Of a stretch of DNA of 64,000 nucleotides, positions 35,434 through 44,976 are shown piece after piece. Source of the stretch: Pelagibacterium sp. 26DY04. GTDB lineage: Bacteria > Pseudomonadota > Alphaproteobacteria > Rhizobiales > Devosiaceae. The stretch spans positions 1,922,001 to 1,986,000 of the forward strand of contig NZ_CP101731.1 of the NCBI RefSeq assembly GCF_031202305.1. The letters are read 5' to 3'. A program made the translations under genes and the position numbers. Numbering within the stretch: the stretch's first letter is position 1; the number at the start of each line of letters is the position of its first letter. The notes below the pieces were generated by a model. It saw only the letters and a list, made by a program, of their open reading frames with translations. It did no database searches and was not told the origin of the DNA.

Positions 35434-36489
35434 TCAATACAAAATCGTAGGGGCCAAGCCAAGGGATGTGGCCAGTTGCAGGGCGTCGGTCTCAGTCACA
35501 CCTTCGCGAAGATGGCTCAGCATCAGGTGCGTGACTGTCTGCTCGCCCTGTACGATCGTCGCCGTATCGACGGCCCCCAGCAACGCAACCTCGGTAGCGA
35601 TCTCCCGGGCGGCATCTTCACTCTCGAAGGTACCGAGCACCATGCGGATGGGCGTGCCGGCAGGCTCCTCCACGGGCTCAAGGTCCTGCATGGCGCTGTA
35701 AGAGAGCACCTGGAATGGGATGTGATCGGGTGCGGCAGGGGCTACCGCAGCATTTGCCGCCTCGCTGGCCGTAGCGGGGCGCGGTACCGGTGTTGGCGCG
35801 ATGCTCGCAGGGGCCGGAGGCGCCGCCTCGGCAACCTGCGTCTGCTGATAGGCCATCCGGGTGTTTATCTCGTACGGCGTCAATTGATTGATCGATGCCG
35901 TGAGAAACCGCGTATCGTCGCCATTGAGCGGCGCCGGCCCGACATATTGCACCCGCACCTTCGCGGTGCCCTGCTGCTGGAAACCTAGAACCTGGGCCGT
36001 ATGGCGGGAAAGATCGATCACACGATCGTTCGAGAACGGTCCCCGGTCATTGATCCGCACAAGCGCGGACGTACCATTTTCGAGATTGGTTACGCGCACA
36101 TAGGAGGGCAACGGCAGTGTCGGGTGAGCGCCCGAGAGATAGTGCTGATCGAAAATCTCGCCATTGGCAGTGAGGCGCCCGTGAAAGGCTGGGCCGTACC
36201 AGGACGCGGTACCTGTCTGATCGAGATCAGGCTGCTCGCGCGGTACGAAACGGTTGCCTGCGACCGTATAGGGCCTACCTATTTGATGGCGCCCGCCGCC
36301 TTTGGGCGGATGATACGCAGTGCTAACCCTGGGTGATGCACCGACCCCCATCGAGGATTCAGAGAAAAATTCGTTGCCGGCAAAAAGATCGGGGCCTGTG
36401 CAGCCACTCAGAATCATCGCCGATACCGCAGCCGCACCCATGGCAGCGGCAAACGAGCGGCGGCGCGCCGATGCAGTTTTGATGCTCAT
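35434..36489 (-). CDS. rlpA: RlpA-like septal lipoprotein with DPBB and SPOR-like domains
   Basis: Peptidoglycan lytic transglycosylase or scaffold at the division site. The 351 residues begin with a lipoprotein signal ending ILSGC (Cys30). A double-psi beta-barrel domain follows: TGTASWYGPAFHGRLTANGE, then HPTLPLPSYVRVTNLENG and INDRGPF, with the catalytic D/H pattern of RlpA. The C-terminal 80 residues, after a proline/alanine linker, look like a SPOR peptidoglycan-binding domain. The ATG at 36489 is chosen because the lipobox sits about 30 residues in. It is 48 bases upstream of the carboxypeptidase gene, so the two may be cotranscribed. Confidence 0.85.
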   Translation of the reverse strand: MSIKTASARRRSFAAAMGAAAVSAMILSGCTGPDLFAGNEFFSESSMGVGASPRVSTAYHPPKGGGRHQIGRPYTVAGNRFVPREQPDLDQTGTASWYGPAFHGRLTANGEIFDQHYLSGAHPTLPLPSYVRVTNLENGTSALVRINDRGPFSNDRVIDLSRHTAQVLGFQQQGTAKVRVQYVGPAPLNGDDTRFLTASINQLTPYEINTRMAYQQTQVAEAAPPAPASIAPTPVPRPATASEAANAAVAPAAPDHIPFQVLSYSAMQDLEPVEEPAGTPIRMVLGTFESEDAAREIATEVALLGAVDTATIVQGEQTVTHLMLSHLREGVTETDALQLATSLGLAPTILY

Positions 36490-36568
36490 ACAATCCGACC
36501 CAGTACAAACAAGATTGTCGATGCGTTCGCACGAGTCTTTGAAAAACCATAGCTTTGTGTAGGTTCTG

Positions 36569-37324
36569 TTAACGGAGCGGCAATCTGGCGTTCGATGGCA
36601 GCACCATAAAACCCGCCCCCTGCAGCGCCTCGCGGACCGATCTCGCCAGCCCGACTGCGCCGGGCGTGTCCCCATGCAAGCATATGGATCGCGCATCCGA
36701 TCGAAAGACGCTGCCGTCGATGGCAATGATCTCCCCTTTCTCGGCGAGGCGCAAACAGCGTTCGACAACCGTCTGCTCATCTTCGATCACGCTGCCCGGC
36801 AGGCTTCGAGATGCAAGTAGCCCGTCAGCCGTATAGGCACGGTCGGCGTAGGCTTCCGATATAAAATCAAGCTCGAGTGCACTCGCCGCCTCGGTCTGCC
36901 CGGATTGGCCAAGCGCCAGAACCGCCAATTCCGGGAACTCGGTATTGATGGCGGAAAAGATGGCCGATGCAAGATTACTATCTTCGGAAGCCATATTGGC
37001 CAGTGCCCCGTGAAGCTTGAAATACTCCACTCTCGCCCCCTCCTCGACCGCGACCGCCTTAAGGGTCGTAATCTGGCCAGCTACCTGTTCGCAAATCGTC
37101 GCCAGAGGCAGATCCAGGCGGCGGCGGCCGAAATGTTCCCGGTCGGCAAAGCCGGGATGCGCGCCTATCGTGACACGGTGGGCCAAAGCCCCACGGAGGG
37201 CTGTGCGCATGGTGGTCTCATCGCCGGCGTGACCACCACAAGCGATCGAGGCGCGGGTGACGATTTGCAGCATCGCCAGATCATCTCCGATGCCCTCCCC
37301 GAGATCGGCATTAAGATCGATCAC
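36569..37324 (-). CDS. pxpA: 5-oxoprolinase subunit A (LamB/YcsF family)
   Basis: One of three subunits of the ATP-dependent bacterial 5-oxoprolinase, which recycles pyroglutamate to glutamate. The 251 residues carry the family start IDLNADLGEGIGDD, then ACGGHAGDE, HPGFADREHFGRR and a C-terminal SICLHGDTPGAV. It overlaps pxpC by 4 bases (ATGA) and is last in the pxpB-pxpC-pxpA operon. Confidence 0.93.
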   Translation of the reverse strand: MIDLNADLGEGIGDDLAMLQIVTRASIACGGHAGDETTMRTALRGALAHRVTIGAHPGFADREHFGRRRLDLPLATICEQVAGQITTLKAVAVEEGARVEYFKLHGALANMASEDSNLASAIFSAINTEFPELAVLALGQSGQTEAASALELDFISEAYADRAYTADGLLASRSLPGSVIEDEQTVVERCLRLAEKGEIIAIDGSVFRSDARSICLHGDTPGAVGLARSVREALQGAGFMVLPSNARLPLR

Positions 37325-38220
37325 TTCCGCCCTCCCGCTATCCTGTGGGCATGCTCGACGGCGACAGAAGCAAAACGTACAGGCTGCCCGGGCCGCGTCT
37401 GCGCAAACCGATCCATGTCGGCATCGATAATCGTGCCGATCCGCGGATAGCCGCCTGTGGGCTGGTTGTCGCGCATGAGCACGATGGGCGTTCCGTCGCC
37501 CAGAATCTGGATGTCGCCTGGCACTACCGCATCGGAAACGAGGCCAAGAATCCGCGCCTTCTCGAAAACCGATGCGGTGTTCTCTAGTCTCACTCCCATC
37601 CTGTCCATGCGCGGTGAGACGCGGAAATCCGTACCGATGAATGCCTCGCGAACTGTGGAAGGAAAAAGTTCGGCATGAATGCCCCAGACGAAGCGGATTG
37701 CGCCCGTCTCTTCATTTTTGGAACGAACCGGTTCGGGTGAATCGGCCTCCAGCGCCACGAGTCCCAACGCGTCTCCAACCCGCAGCGCCCTCCCCTTCAG
37801 TCCTCCCAGCCCGACGGTGGCGTTTGTGGATCGGCTCCCAAGAACCTCTGGCACATCGATCTGTGCGGCAAAGCGTATGTAACCATAGTTTCCCGCCGGA
37901 CCCGTCCGCATAAACACTCGCGTACCATCGACAAGTTCGACGGAAGCAGGCCAGGGTCGAGGCTCGCCATCCACCTCGAGGATGAACACCCCGCCGGCGA
38001 ATCCGGCGATCAGCGGGCACCCACGATAGATAAAGTCGCCTCCCTGCGGTCCCACCTCGATGGCTGCGCCACAGGCTCTGTTCGTGACGTCCGCCGCCCG
38101 ACGGTAGCCATTGCGGTCCATTGGGCCGGAAGCACCGATGCCGTGCGAGAGCAGTCCAATTCGCCCCTCATCCTGAATCGTAGTCAGAGGGCTGACGCGC
38201 AAAAGCTCGATGCGACTCAC
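37321..38220 (-). CDS. pxpC: 5-oxoprolinase subunit C (biotin-dependent carboxyltransferase/KipA-like)
   Basis: A 299-residue KipA/AHS2 domain protein that works with PxpA and PxpB to open pyroglutamate with ATP. Family markers are TTIQDEGRIGLLSHGI at the N-terminus, a central GFAGGVFILEVDG, and DGTPIVLMRDNQPTGGYPRIG in the C-terminal half. It is coupled to both neighbours by 4-base ATGA overlaps (with pxpB at 38217-38220 and pxpA at 37321-37324), so three subunits come from one message. Confidence 0.93.
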   Translation of the reverse strand: MSRIELLRVSPLTTIQDEGRIGLLSHGIGASGPMDRNGYRRAADVTNRACGAAIEVGPQGGDFIYRGCPLIAGFAGGVFILEVDGEPRPWPASVELVDGTRVFMRTGPAGNYGYIRFAAQIDVPEVLGSRSTNATVGLGGLKGRALRVGDALGLVALEADSPEPVRSKNEETGAIRFVWGIHAELFPSTVREAFIGTDFRVSPRMDRMGVRLENTASVFEKARILGLVSDAVVPGDIQILGDGTPIVLMRDNQPTGGYPRIGTIIDADMDRFAQTRPGQPVRFASVAVEHAHRIAGGRK

Positions 38221-38885
38221 GATGCCACCTCGAACGTCACCTTGTCTCCGGCACGCATCCGCGTTGGGGGCATGGTGCCGGGATCGAAATTGATAAACTT
38301 TGTGCGTCCGATGACCGACCAGCCGGTTGGAATGGACGTCGCCGCGATCGCCGTTTGGCGCGCGGCAAACAGCACGCTCCCTGGCGGAACGGAGGCGCGC
38401 ACTGCCTCGCGTCGCGGCATGGATAGTACCTCGGAGTGCAGACCGCAGTAGACAAACCCCGGCGCGAATCCCGTCGAAAGCACCGTTAGAGATGAGACGC
38501 TGTGCAGTTCTATGAATTTCGGCATGTCCAACCCGAGGCTTTCAGCCACTGCCGCGAGATCAGGACCGTGTTCTCCCCCATAGAAAATGGGAACCCTGTG
38601 CGTTGCCCAACTTTCCTCGCCCGTATGGCTGGCGCCGACAATGCGAATTTCGCCACATAGGGCATTGTAGCCAATGCGCTGCGGGTCGTAGCGAACCAGC
38701 ACCGAAACGAGATTGGGAACGATCTCAATCACGCCCGAGAGGTCGGCTGCCCTGATGTTTCGGGAGAACGCTATCGCTGCCGCGTTTGCCTCAAGGGTCA
38801 GTCGATCCGCAAAGCGAATAAGAATCGCGCTATCGCCTAGTGGCATCAATCTCGGCGCCATGAGGGGACTGCGTTCTTCTGCCAA
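38217..38885 (-). CDS. pxpB: 5-oxoprolinase subunit B (KipI-like)
   Basis: A 222-residue AHS1/KipI-domain subunit of the 5-oxoprolinase complex, first of the operon. Family blocks are GDSAILIRF near the N-terminus, IPIFYGGEHGPDLAAVAE, GFAPGFVYCGLH and the ending FDPGTMPPTRMRAGDKVTF. The KipI/AHS1 plus KipA/AHS2 pair beside a LamB/YcsF gene strongly supports oxoprolinase rather than sporulation control, which is the Bacillus role of the KipI name. The operon sits between rlpA and a small membrane-protein gene, without a regulator beside it. Confidence 0.92.
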   Translation of the reverse strand: MAEERSPLMAPRLMPLGDSAILIRFADRLTLEANAAAIAFSRNIRAADLSGVIEIVPNLVSVLVRYDPQRIGYNALCGEIRIVGASHTGEESWATHRVPIFYGGEHGPDLAAVAESLGLDMPKFIELHSVSSLTVLSTGFAPGFVYCGLHSEVLSMPRREAVRASVPPGSVLFAARQTAIAATSIPTGWSVIGRTKFINFDPGTMPPTRMRAGDKVTFEVAS

Positions 38886-38969
38886 GGCCTGACCTTCCTC
38901 GTTACTCCCGAGCCTGCTTGCATTGGCTGTCCAAACGGGAGACGATCATCTCAATTGGGTGGAGATATC

Positions 38970-39173
38970 ATGCGGATTTTTCTCATTGCGGCCAGTCTTC
39001 TCGTCGTCATCCTCCTGCTGATCGGACTGCGATTGTCGGCGACCGAGTTCGGCATCGCAATGCTGGGTGGTGCATTGGTGGTGGCAGTCGTCATGTTTTT
39101 CATCACGCGCCGGCGCTACCAACGCATGACTGATGCCGAAAAGGATGAACGGGAGCCTCCCACCCTGCCCTAG
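38970..39173 (+). CDS. Small two-helix membrane protein
   Basis: A 67-residue hypothetical protein. Two hydrophobic segments (about residues 3-23 and 29-50) flank a short loop; the polar tail has RRRYQRMTDAEKDE. The ATG at 38970 has GGAG 6 bases ahead and is preferred over an upstream in-frame ATG at 38955. Function unknown. It is divergent from pxpB. Confidence 0.6.
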   Translation: MRIFLIAASLLVVILLLIGLRLSATEFGIAMLGGALVVAVVMFFITRRRYQRMTDAEKDEREPPTLP

Positions 39174-39248
39174 GCGCGGCCCGCATTTGATTCAATTTGA
39201 CGCGGGCTTGTTTGCCGGCGATTTTGCCTCTAGGGGCACCATGGTGCT

Positions 39249-39494
39249 ATGAAACATATGTCACTCGATCAGTTGCGCCAGAAAACCGTTTGCGGACAGG
39301 CCCATGCGGTCCTCGAAAGCTTGGCCCGTTCACGGAGCCTGCCGGGCGAACTCAGTATTTCCATCGAGGAAATCCTCGAACGCGCCTGGGAGATCGCGTA
39401 TCGCCGGCCTGTCGAAACATCGGCGAACAACGTGATCGAAGTGCCGGATTGGGCATTCCGGCAGAACATGGGCTCGCGATCGGCGGCAGTCTGA
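39249..39494 (+). CDS. Small hypothetical protein
   Basis: I do not recognise this 81-residue acidic protein. It has helical heptads (LDQLRQKTVCGQAHAVLESLARS and SIEEILERAWEIAYRR) and no membrane segment or signal. A Lys-free acidic C-half ends SRSAAV. An alternative start is the ATG at 39258. It is a modest call: the codon pattern looks coding, but there is no family evidence. Confidence 0.45.
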   Translation: MKHMSLDQLRQKTVCGQAHAVLESLARSRSLPGELSISIEEILERAWEIAYRRPVETSANNVIEVPDWAFRQNMGSRSAAV

Positions 39495-39608
39495 CTGGGC
39501 CGGATCGATCACCGATAATTAATCCGGTTGCGAAGCCGAAGGCTGGAAAAAGCCGGCGAGCCGATGCATAGGATCGATTGTCTTCGAAACAGGTGTGGAA
39601 CCGGACCT

Positions 39609-39863
39609 ATGAAAATTGCCGCCGCCGTGCTTGTCGCTCTGCTTTGCGCAGGCTGTGCCTCTTCTTCTTCGAATCCGTCACGGAGCCTGGAGCAGACCAC
39701 GGTTCGCCAGAAGGCAGAGGTTGAATGCGTTTCCGGCAACATTGGAGACAATGGCTGCAAGACGGAATACGGCTTTATGATCGTGACCCCGGTTAACCTC
39801 GGGGGCGGCGTGCCTAGCGTCGAGGATCTGCGTGCTCCCGACGCCGGGAAATCCGAGTTCTAG
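39609..39863 (+). CDS. Small lipoprotein
   Basis: An 84-residue protein with a lipoprotein signal (AAAVLVALLCAGCASS, Cys at about residue 15) and a short acidic/cysteine-containing mature chain (EVECVSGNIGDNGCKTEYGFMI) with possible disulfide cysteines. The ATG at 39609 is preferred over the upstream frame because it places the lipobox correctly. Function unknown. Confidence 0.6.
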   Translation: MKIAAAVLVALLCAGCASSSSNPSRSLEQTTVRQKAEVECVSGNIGDNGCKTEYGFMIVTPVNLGGGVPSVEDLRAPDAGKSEF

Positions 39864-39955
39864 GGCGTGTCCAGCAAATCCCGAGGGCTCTAATTAGCGG
39901 AACCGCAGACAGACCTTGGGATTATCCTTGCCCACCCCATGCAAGGAGACACATC

Positions 39956-40258
39956 ATGGATCATTCATCCCACGTCCGCTTGGCAGAAAGCGAACTGACC
40001 GAAAGCGCACTCAAGGACGCTACGGTTTACGGCGCCGACGATCATAAGGTGGGCCAAGTATCTCACCTTCACGGAACAGGTTCCATGGCCGAGGCCGTGA
40101 TCGACGTGGGCGGCTTCCTGGGGATTGGCTCAAAGCCTGTGGCAGTTCCCCTTGGTCAGCTCGATTTCATGCGCGATGAAGACGGAAACGTTCACGCCGT
40201 AACGAGCTGGACCAAGGACGAACTCAAAGACATGCCGGAGCATCGGCACCAGCACTAA
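39956..40258 (+). CDS. PRC-barrel domain protein
   Basis: A 100-residue protein dominated by one PRC-barrel domain. The block TVYGADDHKVGQVSHLHGTGSMAEAVIDVGGFLGIGSKPVAVPLGQL is the domain hallmark. PRC-barrels bind RNA, photosynthetic or stress partners; the partner here is unknown. AAGGAGACACATC precedes the ATG. Many relatives are stress-induced; no clear EcfG-type promoter was found in the 92-base gap upstream. Confidence 0.85.
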   Translation: MDHSSHVRLAESELTESALKDATVYGADDHKVGQVSHLHGTGSMAEAVIDVGGFLGIGSKPVAVPLGQLDFMRDEDGNVHAVTSWTKDELKDMPEHRHQH

Positions 40259-40263
40259 GCCAG

Positions 40264-40977
40264 TTACTGCGCAGGCGCAGCCTCGGGCGCGGCACCTTCA
40301 GCGGGAGCTTCGCCCGCGGCAGCTTCGCCGCCGGTTTCCATGTCTTCCCGGAGCTGGTTTGCACGCTCCTGAAGAACCTGCTCAAGAACGTTTTCAGTCG
40401 AATTGGCCTGATTCAGCTCCTCGATCGAAATCCCCTCGGGATTGTCGTAGGTCGCGGTGAAGCCGGCAAGGTCGATATTGATCGTGATGTCCTCGTTCTG
40501 CCGGTTCTTGGCAATCAGCTTGAGCTGGCTGCCGCGCTTTAGGCTCTGAATATAGGATTCGTTGACGACGAGCTGGGCCGAGCACGCCTGCGGATCGCAA
40601 AGCATGTAGGGAACGCGCACCGGCTTGCCGCTATCGATCTGCCAGGTGAGCCCAAACGGTAGCAAAACCCCGATCGGCACGGAGGCAACGGCGAGCAGCC
40701 GGCTTTCCTGGCTCGGATCGTCACGCAAGAGGAATGAGCCGGTGAAAACGCCAGTGTTGGTCACGACCTGGCGCATGATGCAAGCTTGCCCTCCATCGTC
40801 GAGTTCGCTGCAAACCTTGAGCCAGTTGTTTTCAGTCGAACCGTCGGCCGTTTCAGCCGTATCGACCACTCCCGCGCCCGCGGCTCCTGCGGCTTCCTGC
40901 GCATAACCGGTGCCAGCCATCGAAAAGGCTAGTCCCGTGGCGACAGCGCCGGCAAGTATCGCGTTTAAAACTTTCAT
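40264..40977 (-). CDS. Invasion-associated locus B (IalB) family protein
   Basis: A 237-residue exported protein. The signal peptide spans about 24 residues (AILAGAVATGLAFSMAGTGYAQ). The mature part has NNWLKVCSELDDGGQACIMRQVV, LPFGLTWQIDSGKPVRVPYMLCDPQACSAQL and FTATYDNPEG, the IalB pattern with two conserved disulfide pairs. A Glu/Ala-rich tail (about 210-237) is low complexity. IalB proteins are common in Hyphomicrobiales, including free-living ones, and do not by themselves imply invasion. Start at 40977 chosen for the signal peptide. Confidence 0.88.
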   Translation of the reverse strand: MKVLNAILAGAVATGLAFSMAGTGYAQEAAGAAGAGVVDTAETADGSTENNWLKVCSELDDGGQACIMRQVVTNTGVFTGSFLLRDDPSQESRLLAVASVPIGVLLPFGLTWQIDSGKPVRVPYMLCDPQACSAQLVVNESYIQSLKRGSQLKLIAKNRQNEDITINIDLAGFTATYDNPEGISIEELNQANSTENVLEQVLQERANQLREDMETGGEAAAGEAPAEGAAPEAAPAQ

Positions 40978-41221
40978 GGAAATTCCTGTTGCTCTGGGCG
41001 GTTGAACCCGCCGGAATCGAACGGATTGGGTACTTTCAAGAGCGGCGAAATCGGGCAATAGCATGACACCGTCTCTCTGCCAACGACGTTGAACTCGACG
41101 TGTGACCCAAAGGCTTCACCCCGGATACTCTTGGGTTTGATGATGAACCTGATCGCCAGCCTTGAAGCACCCATGACGAAAAATTGATGCGGTCCATCAC
41201 CTATATGAAGATGAGCCGCCC

Positions 41222-44200
41222 CTAAGCGCTGGCCAGCGCCGCAAGCCGCGACAGGATTGCTGCGCTGCCTTTGAGACGCTGCTCTGCGGTCGGCCAATTG
41301 CGTGCGAACATGATCTTCTGATCAGGCCGCAGCTTGGCCGCCTGTCCTGGGTCGGCGATATGGCGCACCAATCCGGCAGGATTTGGGAAAACCCCGTTCC
41401 GCAATGTGATTAATGCGCCCTTGGGACCTGCATCGACCTTTTCCACATTGGCAGCACGGCACAGCGATTTGATCAGCACAACCTTGAGCAGAGCTTCGAC
41501 TTCCTCTGGCAAACGGCCGAACCTGTCGATCATTTCGGCACCCAAGGCGTCGATTTCGCGGGGGTCCGTCAGGTCGCCCAGCCGACGATAGAGCTGCATG
41601 CGTACCTGGAGATCGGGCACGTAACCTTCAGGAATCATCACCGGCATGCCCAGAGAGATCTGTGGGGACCATTGCCCCGCCTCTTCTTCCTCGGCCGCCT
41701 GCCCTGCCCGCAGCGAGGCGACCGCTTCTTCCAACATGGATTGATAGAGTTCGAACCCCACTTCACGGATGTGGCCGGATTGCTCTTCGCCGAGCAAGTT
41801 TCCTGCCCCGCGAATATCGAGATCGTGGCTGGCAAGCTGGAAACCGGCGCCCAGCGATTCGAGCGACTGAAGCACCTGCAGTCGCCGCTGCGCCTGATCG
41901 TTGAGCTTGCGATCGGCCGGAACGGTGAAGATCGCATAAGCTCGGGTTTTCGACCGGCCGATGCGGCCCCGGATCTGATAGAGCTGGGCCAGACCAAACT
42001 TGTCGGCACGGTGAACGATCAGTGTATTGGCTGTCGGAACGTCCAGACCGGATTCGACAATCGTTGTCGCGACAAGAACATCGAATTTACCGTCATAAAA
42101 GGCGTTCATCGTGTCATCGAGTTGTTGCGGCGGCATCTGGCCATTCGCAACCACGAAGCTGACCTCGGGTACGTGTTCCTTGAGGAATTGGGCGATGTCC
42201 GGTTGATCCGAAATACGGGGACAGACGTAGAAGGCCTGTCCGCCGCGATATTTTTCGCGCAGCAGGGCTTCGCGGACGACAAGCGGATCGAAGGGCGACA
42301 CGAAGGTGCGGATGGCGAGCCTGTCCACCGGCGGGGTCGCCAGCAGCGACAGATCGCGAACGCCCGTGAGTGCGAGTTGCAGCGTGCGCGGGATGGGTGT
42401 CGCCGACAGCGTCAGAACATGAACGTTGCTCTTGAGTTCCTTGAGCCGTTCCTTGTGCCCCACCCCGAAATGTTGCTCCTCATCGATGATCAGCAAGCCC
42501 AGGTCACGGAAGGCTATGGACTTCGAAAGCAGTGCGTGAGTGCCGACGACGACATCGACACTGCCGTCCTTGAGACCGTCCTTGGTGGCCTTCAGTTCGG
42601 CGGCAGGCACGAGACGCGAAGCTTGCCGAACCCGGACGGGAAGGCCGGCGAAACGCTCGGAGAAGGTCTTGAAATGCTGTCGGGAGAGCAGCGTCGTCGG
42701 CACGACTACCGCAACCTGCTTTCCGCTCATCGCCATGATAAAAGCAGCGCGCAGCGCCACTTCGGTCTTGCCGAATCCTACGTCACCGCAGACCAGGCGA
42801 TCCATGATGCGACCCGACGTGAGGTCATCGAATACCGCTTCAATGGTCGCAAGCTGATCTTCGGTTTCCTCATAGGGAAAGCGGGCCGAGAACTCGTCGT
42901 AGGAGCCGGTCTGGATTTCCACAGGCTCGGTGGTAGCCGTTTCGCGGGCTGCAGCGATCTTGATGAGCTGCTCGGCCATGTCGCGGATGCGCTGTTTGAG
43001 CTTGGACTTTTTAGCCTGCCAAGCCACGCCTCCGAGCTTATCGAGCTCGGCGCCTTCCGAGCCGTAGCGCGACAAAAGCTCGATATTTTCGACCGGCAGG
43101 TAGAGTTTATCGCCCTTGGCATATTCGATTTCGACGCAATCATGCGGCGCACCGGCTGCCTCGATGGCCTTGAGGCCAATGAAACGGCCGATGCCGTGGT
43201 CGACGTGAACCACCAAATCACCGGCCGAAAGACTTGTTGCTTCGGTAAGCGCATCGGACGCCTTCTTGCGCCGCGCTTGGCGGATTATGCGCTCGCCCAG
43301 GATGTCCTGCTCGGACAAAACCGCAATGTTGTCAGTGATATAGCCGGTTTCAAGCGGGACCACGACCAGGCCGAGTTGACCGACCTTGAGAGCGGAAATC
43401 TGATGCCAGTTTTCGAGCTTTTTAATCGCCTTGAGCCCGTGATCCTTGAGAACCTGCCCCATGCGATCCCGGGTACCTTCGGTCCAGCACGTCACGACGG
43501 TTTTCCGCCCCGCCCGCGCTTCGGACTTGATCCGGCTGATCACCGCTTCGAAAAGATTGGTATCGGTGGCCTGTCGTTCGGCGGCGAAATTGGGAGCCAG
43601 ATGGCCGGCGCAATCGATGACCGGCAGGCTCTCATCGGCGGGGAGGAACGGGGTGAGCTCGGAAATTTCGTGACCGCGAACCAACTCATAAGGGGAGCTG
43701 TCGACGTGGTATAGCAGTGCCGGTGCGATCGGCTTATAGGGCGCGCCGGCGGTATTTCCCTGCTCGCGAGCCTCTTTGCGGGCGGCATGATAGTCGCGGA
43801 TCTGCTCGCGGCGCTCGCCATAGGCCTCGCGCACCTGATCGTCAAAAAACACTGGCGCATCAGCAAGATAGGAGGCTAGCGTCCCCATTTCTTCATAGAA
43901 GAACGGCAGCCAATGCTCCATTCCCGCAAAGCGTTGTCCGGCGCTGATGGCGCCGTAGAGCGGATCATCGGCCGTGTTGCCGCCGAAGGTTTTTGTGTAG
44001 TTGAGGCGGAAGCGGCGGATGGTGTCTTCGGTGAGCAGTGCTTCGCTCATCGGGACCAGGGTTATGGAGCGAACATTGCCTGTGGTCCGCTGGCTTTCCG
44101 GGTCGAATGTTCTAATTGTTTCAAGCTGTTGTCCGAAAAAATCGAAGCGCAGCGGTGCGTCGCGGCCGGCAGGATAGAGGTCGATAAGGCCGCCACGAAC

Positions 44201-44698
44201 CGCATATTCTCCCGCTTCGCGAACGGTGGGCACGCGGAGGTAACCGTTGTTGTTGGCCCAGGCGATGAGCTTCTCGCCATCTACGATGCGGCCCGCCGCG
44301 GCAGAAAATGTCATGGATTCAACGACATCGCGAGGCACGACGCGTTGAATCAAGGCATTGACGGCGGTGAGGACGATTGCCCCTTTGGTGCCGGAATCGA
44401 CCAATTGCGCCAAGGCAGCCATGCGGGCAGAGATGGTCACCGCATTGGGGGAAACACGGTCGTAGGGGAGGCAATCCCAGGCGGGGAAAGTGAGGACGGG
44501 ATGACCGGGAAGCATGGCTTCGAGGGCGTCGGCCATGCGCTGGAGGCGGCGGCCATCACGCGCAACAAAGCAAATGGAAACAGGAGCTTGCGGCGCCTCT
44601 TTTAACCGCTCCTCGATCGCACGCGCCAGCACCGCCGGCTGCATGCCGTCGGGGAGATTGGCTAAAATCCGGGAGGGGCGGTCGGAAAGGTCGGTCAT
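41222..44698 (-). CDS. mfd: Transcription-repair coupling factor
   Basis: DNA translocase that removes RNA polymerase stalled at lesions and recruits UvrA; uvrA is at the start of this window. It is 1158 residues. Domains in order are a UvrB-like N-terminal region, the RNA-polymerase-interacting domain (about 470-540, DLVVHVDHGIGRFIGL), a RecG-like SF2 helicase with GDVGFGKTEVALRAAF (Walker A) and DEEQHFGVGHKE, and the C-terminal TRCF domain. Its start overlaps the sdhE stop (TGATG), so the two are coupled. Confidence 0.97.
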   Translation of the reverse strand: MTDLSDRPSRILANLPDGMQPAVLARAIEERLKEAPQAPVSICFVARDGRRLQRMADALEAMLPGHPVLTFPAWDCLPYDRVSPNAVTISARMAALAQLVDSGTKGAIVLTAVNALIQRVVPRDVVESMTFSAAAGRIVDGEKLIAWANNNGYLRVPTVREAGEYAVRGGLIDLYPAGRDAPLRFDFFGQQLETIRTFDPESQRTTGNVRSITLVPMSEALLTEDTIRRFRLNYTKTFGGNTADDPLYGAISAGQRFAGMEHWLPFFYEEMGTLASYLADAPVFFDDQVREAYGERREQIRDYHAARKEAREQGNTAGAPYKPIAPALLYHVDSSPYELVRGHEISELTPFLPADESLPVIDCAGHLAPNFAAERQATDTNLFEAVISRIKSEARAGRKTVVTCWTEGTRDRMGQVLKDHGLKAIKKLENWHQISALKVGQLGLVVVPLETGYITDNIAVLSEQDILGERIIRQARRKKASDALTEATSLSAGDLVVHVDHGIGRFIGLKAIEAAGAPHDCVEIEYAKGDKLYLPVENIELLSRYGSEGAELDKLGGVAWQAKKSKLKQRIRDMAEQLIKIAAARETATTEPVEIQTGSYDEFSARFPYEETEDQLATIEAVFDDLTSGRIMDRLVCGDVGFGKTEVALRAAFIMAMSGKQVAVVVPTTLLSRQHFKTFSERFAGLPVRVRQASRLVPAAELKATKDGLKDGSVDVVVGTHALLSKSIAFRDLGLLIIDEEQHFGVGHKERLKELKSNVHVLTLSATPIPRTLQLALTGVRDLSLLATPPVDRLAIRTFVSPFDPLVVREALLREKYRGGQAFYVCPRISDQPDIAQFLKEHVPEVSFVVANGQMPPQQLDDTMNAFYDGKFDVLVATTIVESGLDVPTANTLIVHRADKFGLAQLYQIRGRIGRSKTRAYAIFTVPADRKLNDQAQRRLQVLQSLESLGAGFQLASHDLDIRGAGNLLGEEQSGHIREVGFELYQSMLEEAVASLRAGQAAEEEEAGQWSPQISLGMPVMIPEGYVPDLQVRMQLYRRLGDLTDPREIDALGAEMIDRFGRLPEEVEALLKVVLIKSLCRAANVEKVDAGPKGALITLRNGVFPNPAGLVRHIADPGQAAKLRPDQKIMFARNWPTAEQRLKGSAAILSRLAALASA

Positions 44699-44976
44699 CA
44701 GGATCGGGATTGGGAGAGTTTGTGATTTCGGATCATGCCGATCAGGTCGCGATCGGCATTTTCGGGGATGTCGCGCTGGCCCACGAGCCAGGCCTGAAGG
44801 TCCGTTTCCTCTTGTTCCAGAAGGACTTCCAGCCGATTCAGCATGGCGGAATCGAACGTATCCAGATGGTCTGCGACGAAGCCGCCGATCAGGATATCCA
44901 TTTCCTGGGTGCCGCGATGGTTGGCGCGGTAGAGCACGCGCTTGCGCCGCGTCTGAAGGTCTTCGGAATCGGTCAT
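44698..44976 (-). CDS. sdhE: Succinate dehydrogenase flavinylation factor SdhE/Sdh5 family
   Basis: A 92-residue helical protein that helps attach FAD to the flavoprotein subunit of succinate dehydrogenase. The conserved RGTQEMD (RGxxE motif, about residues 21-27) is exact for the family. Lys-free Glu/Asp-rich helices follow and the C-terminus carries LIGMIRNHKLS. It overlaps mfd by TGATG, an unusual partner. Start at 44976, with recG divergent 123 bases away. Confidence 0.93.
   Translation of the reverse strand: MTDSEDLQTRRKRVLYRANHRGTQEMDILIGGFVADHLDTFDSAMLNRLEVLLEQEETDLQAWLVGQRDIPENADRDLIGMIRNHKLSQSRS

Noticed and set aside
39891-39930. Possible EcfG (general stress) promoter before the PRC-barrel gene: GGAAC at 39899-39903
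   Set aside because: No CGTT-like -10 follows at 16-17 bases, so only half of the expected site is present.
40264-40977. IalB as evidence of a pathogen
   Set aside because: The family is widespread in free-living Hyphomicrobiales; nothing else in the window suggests virulence.
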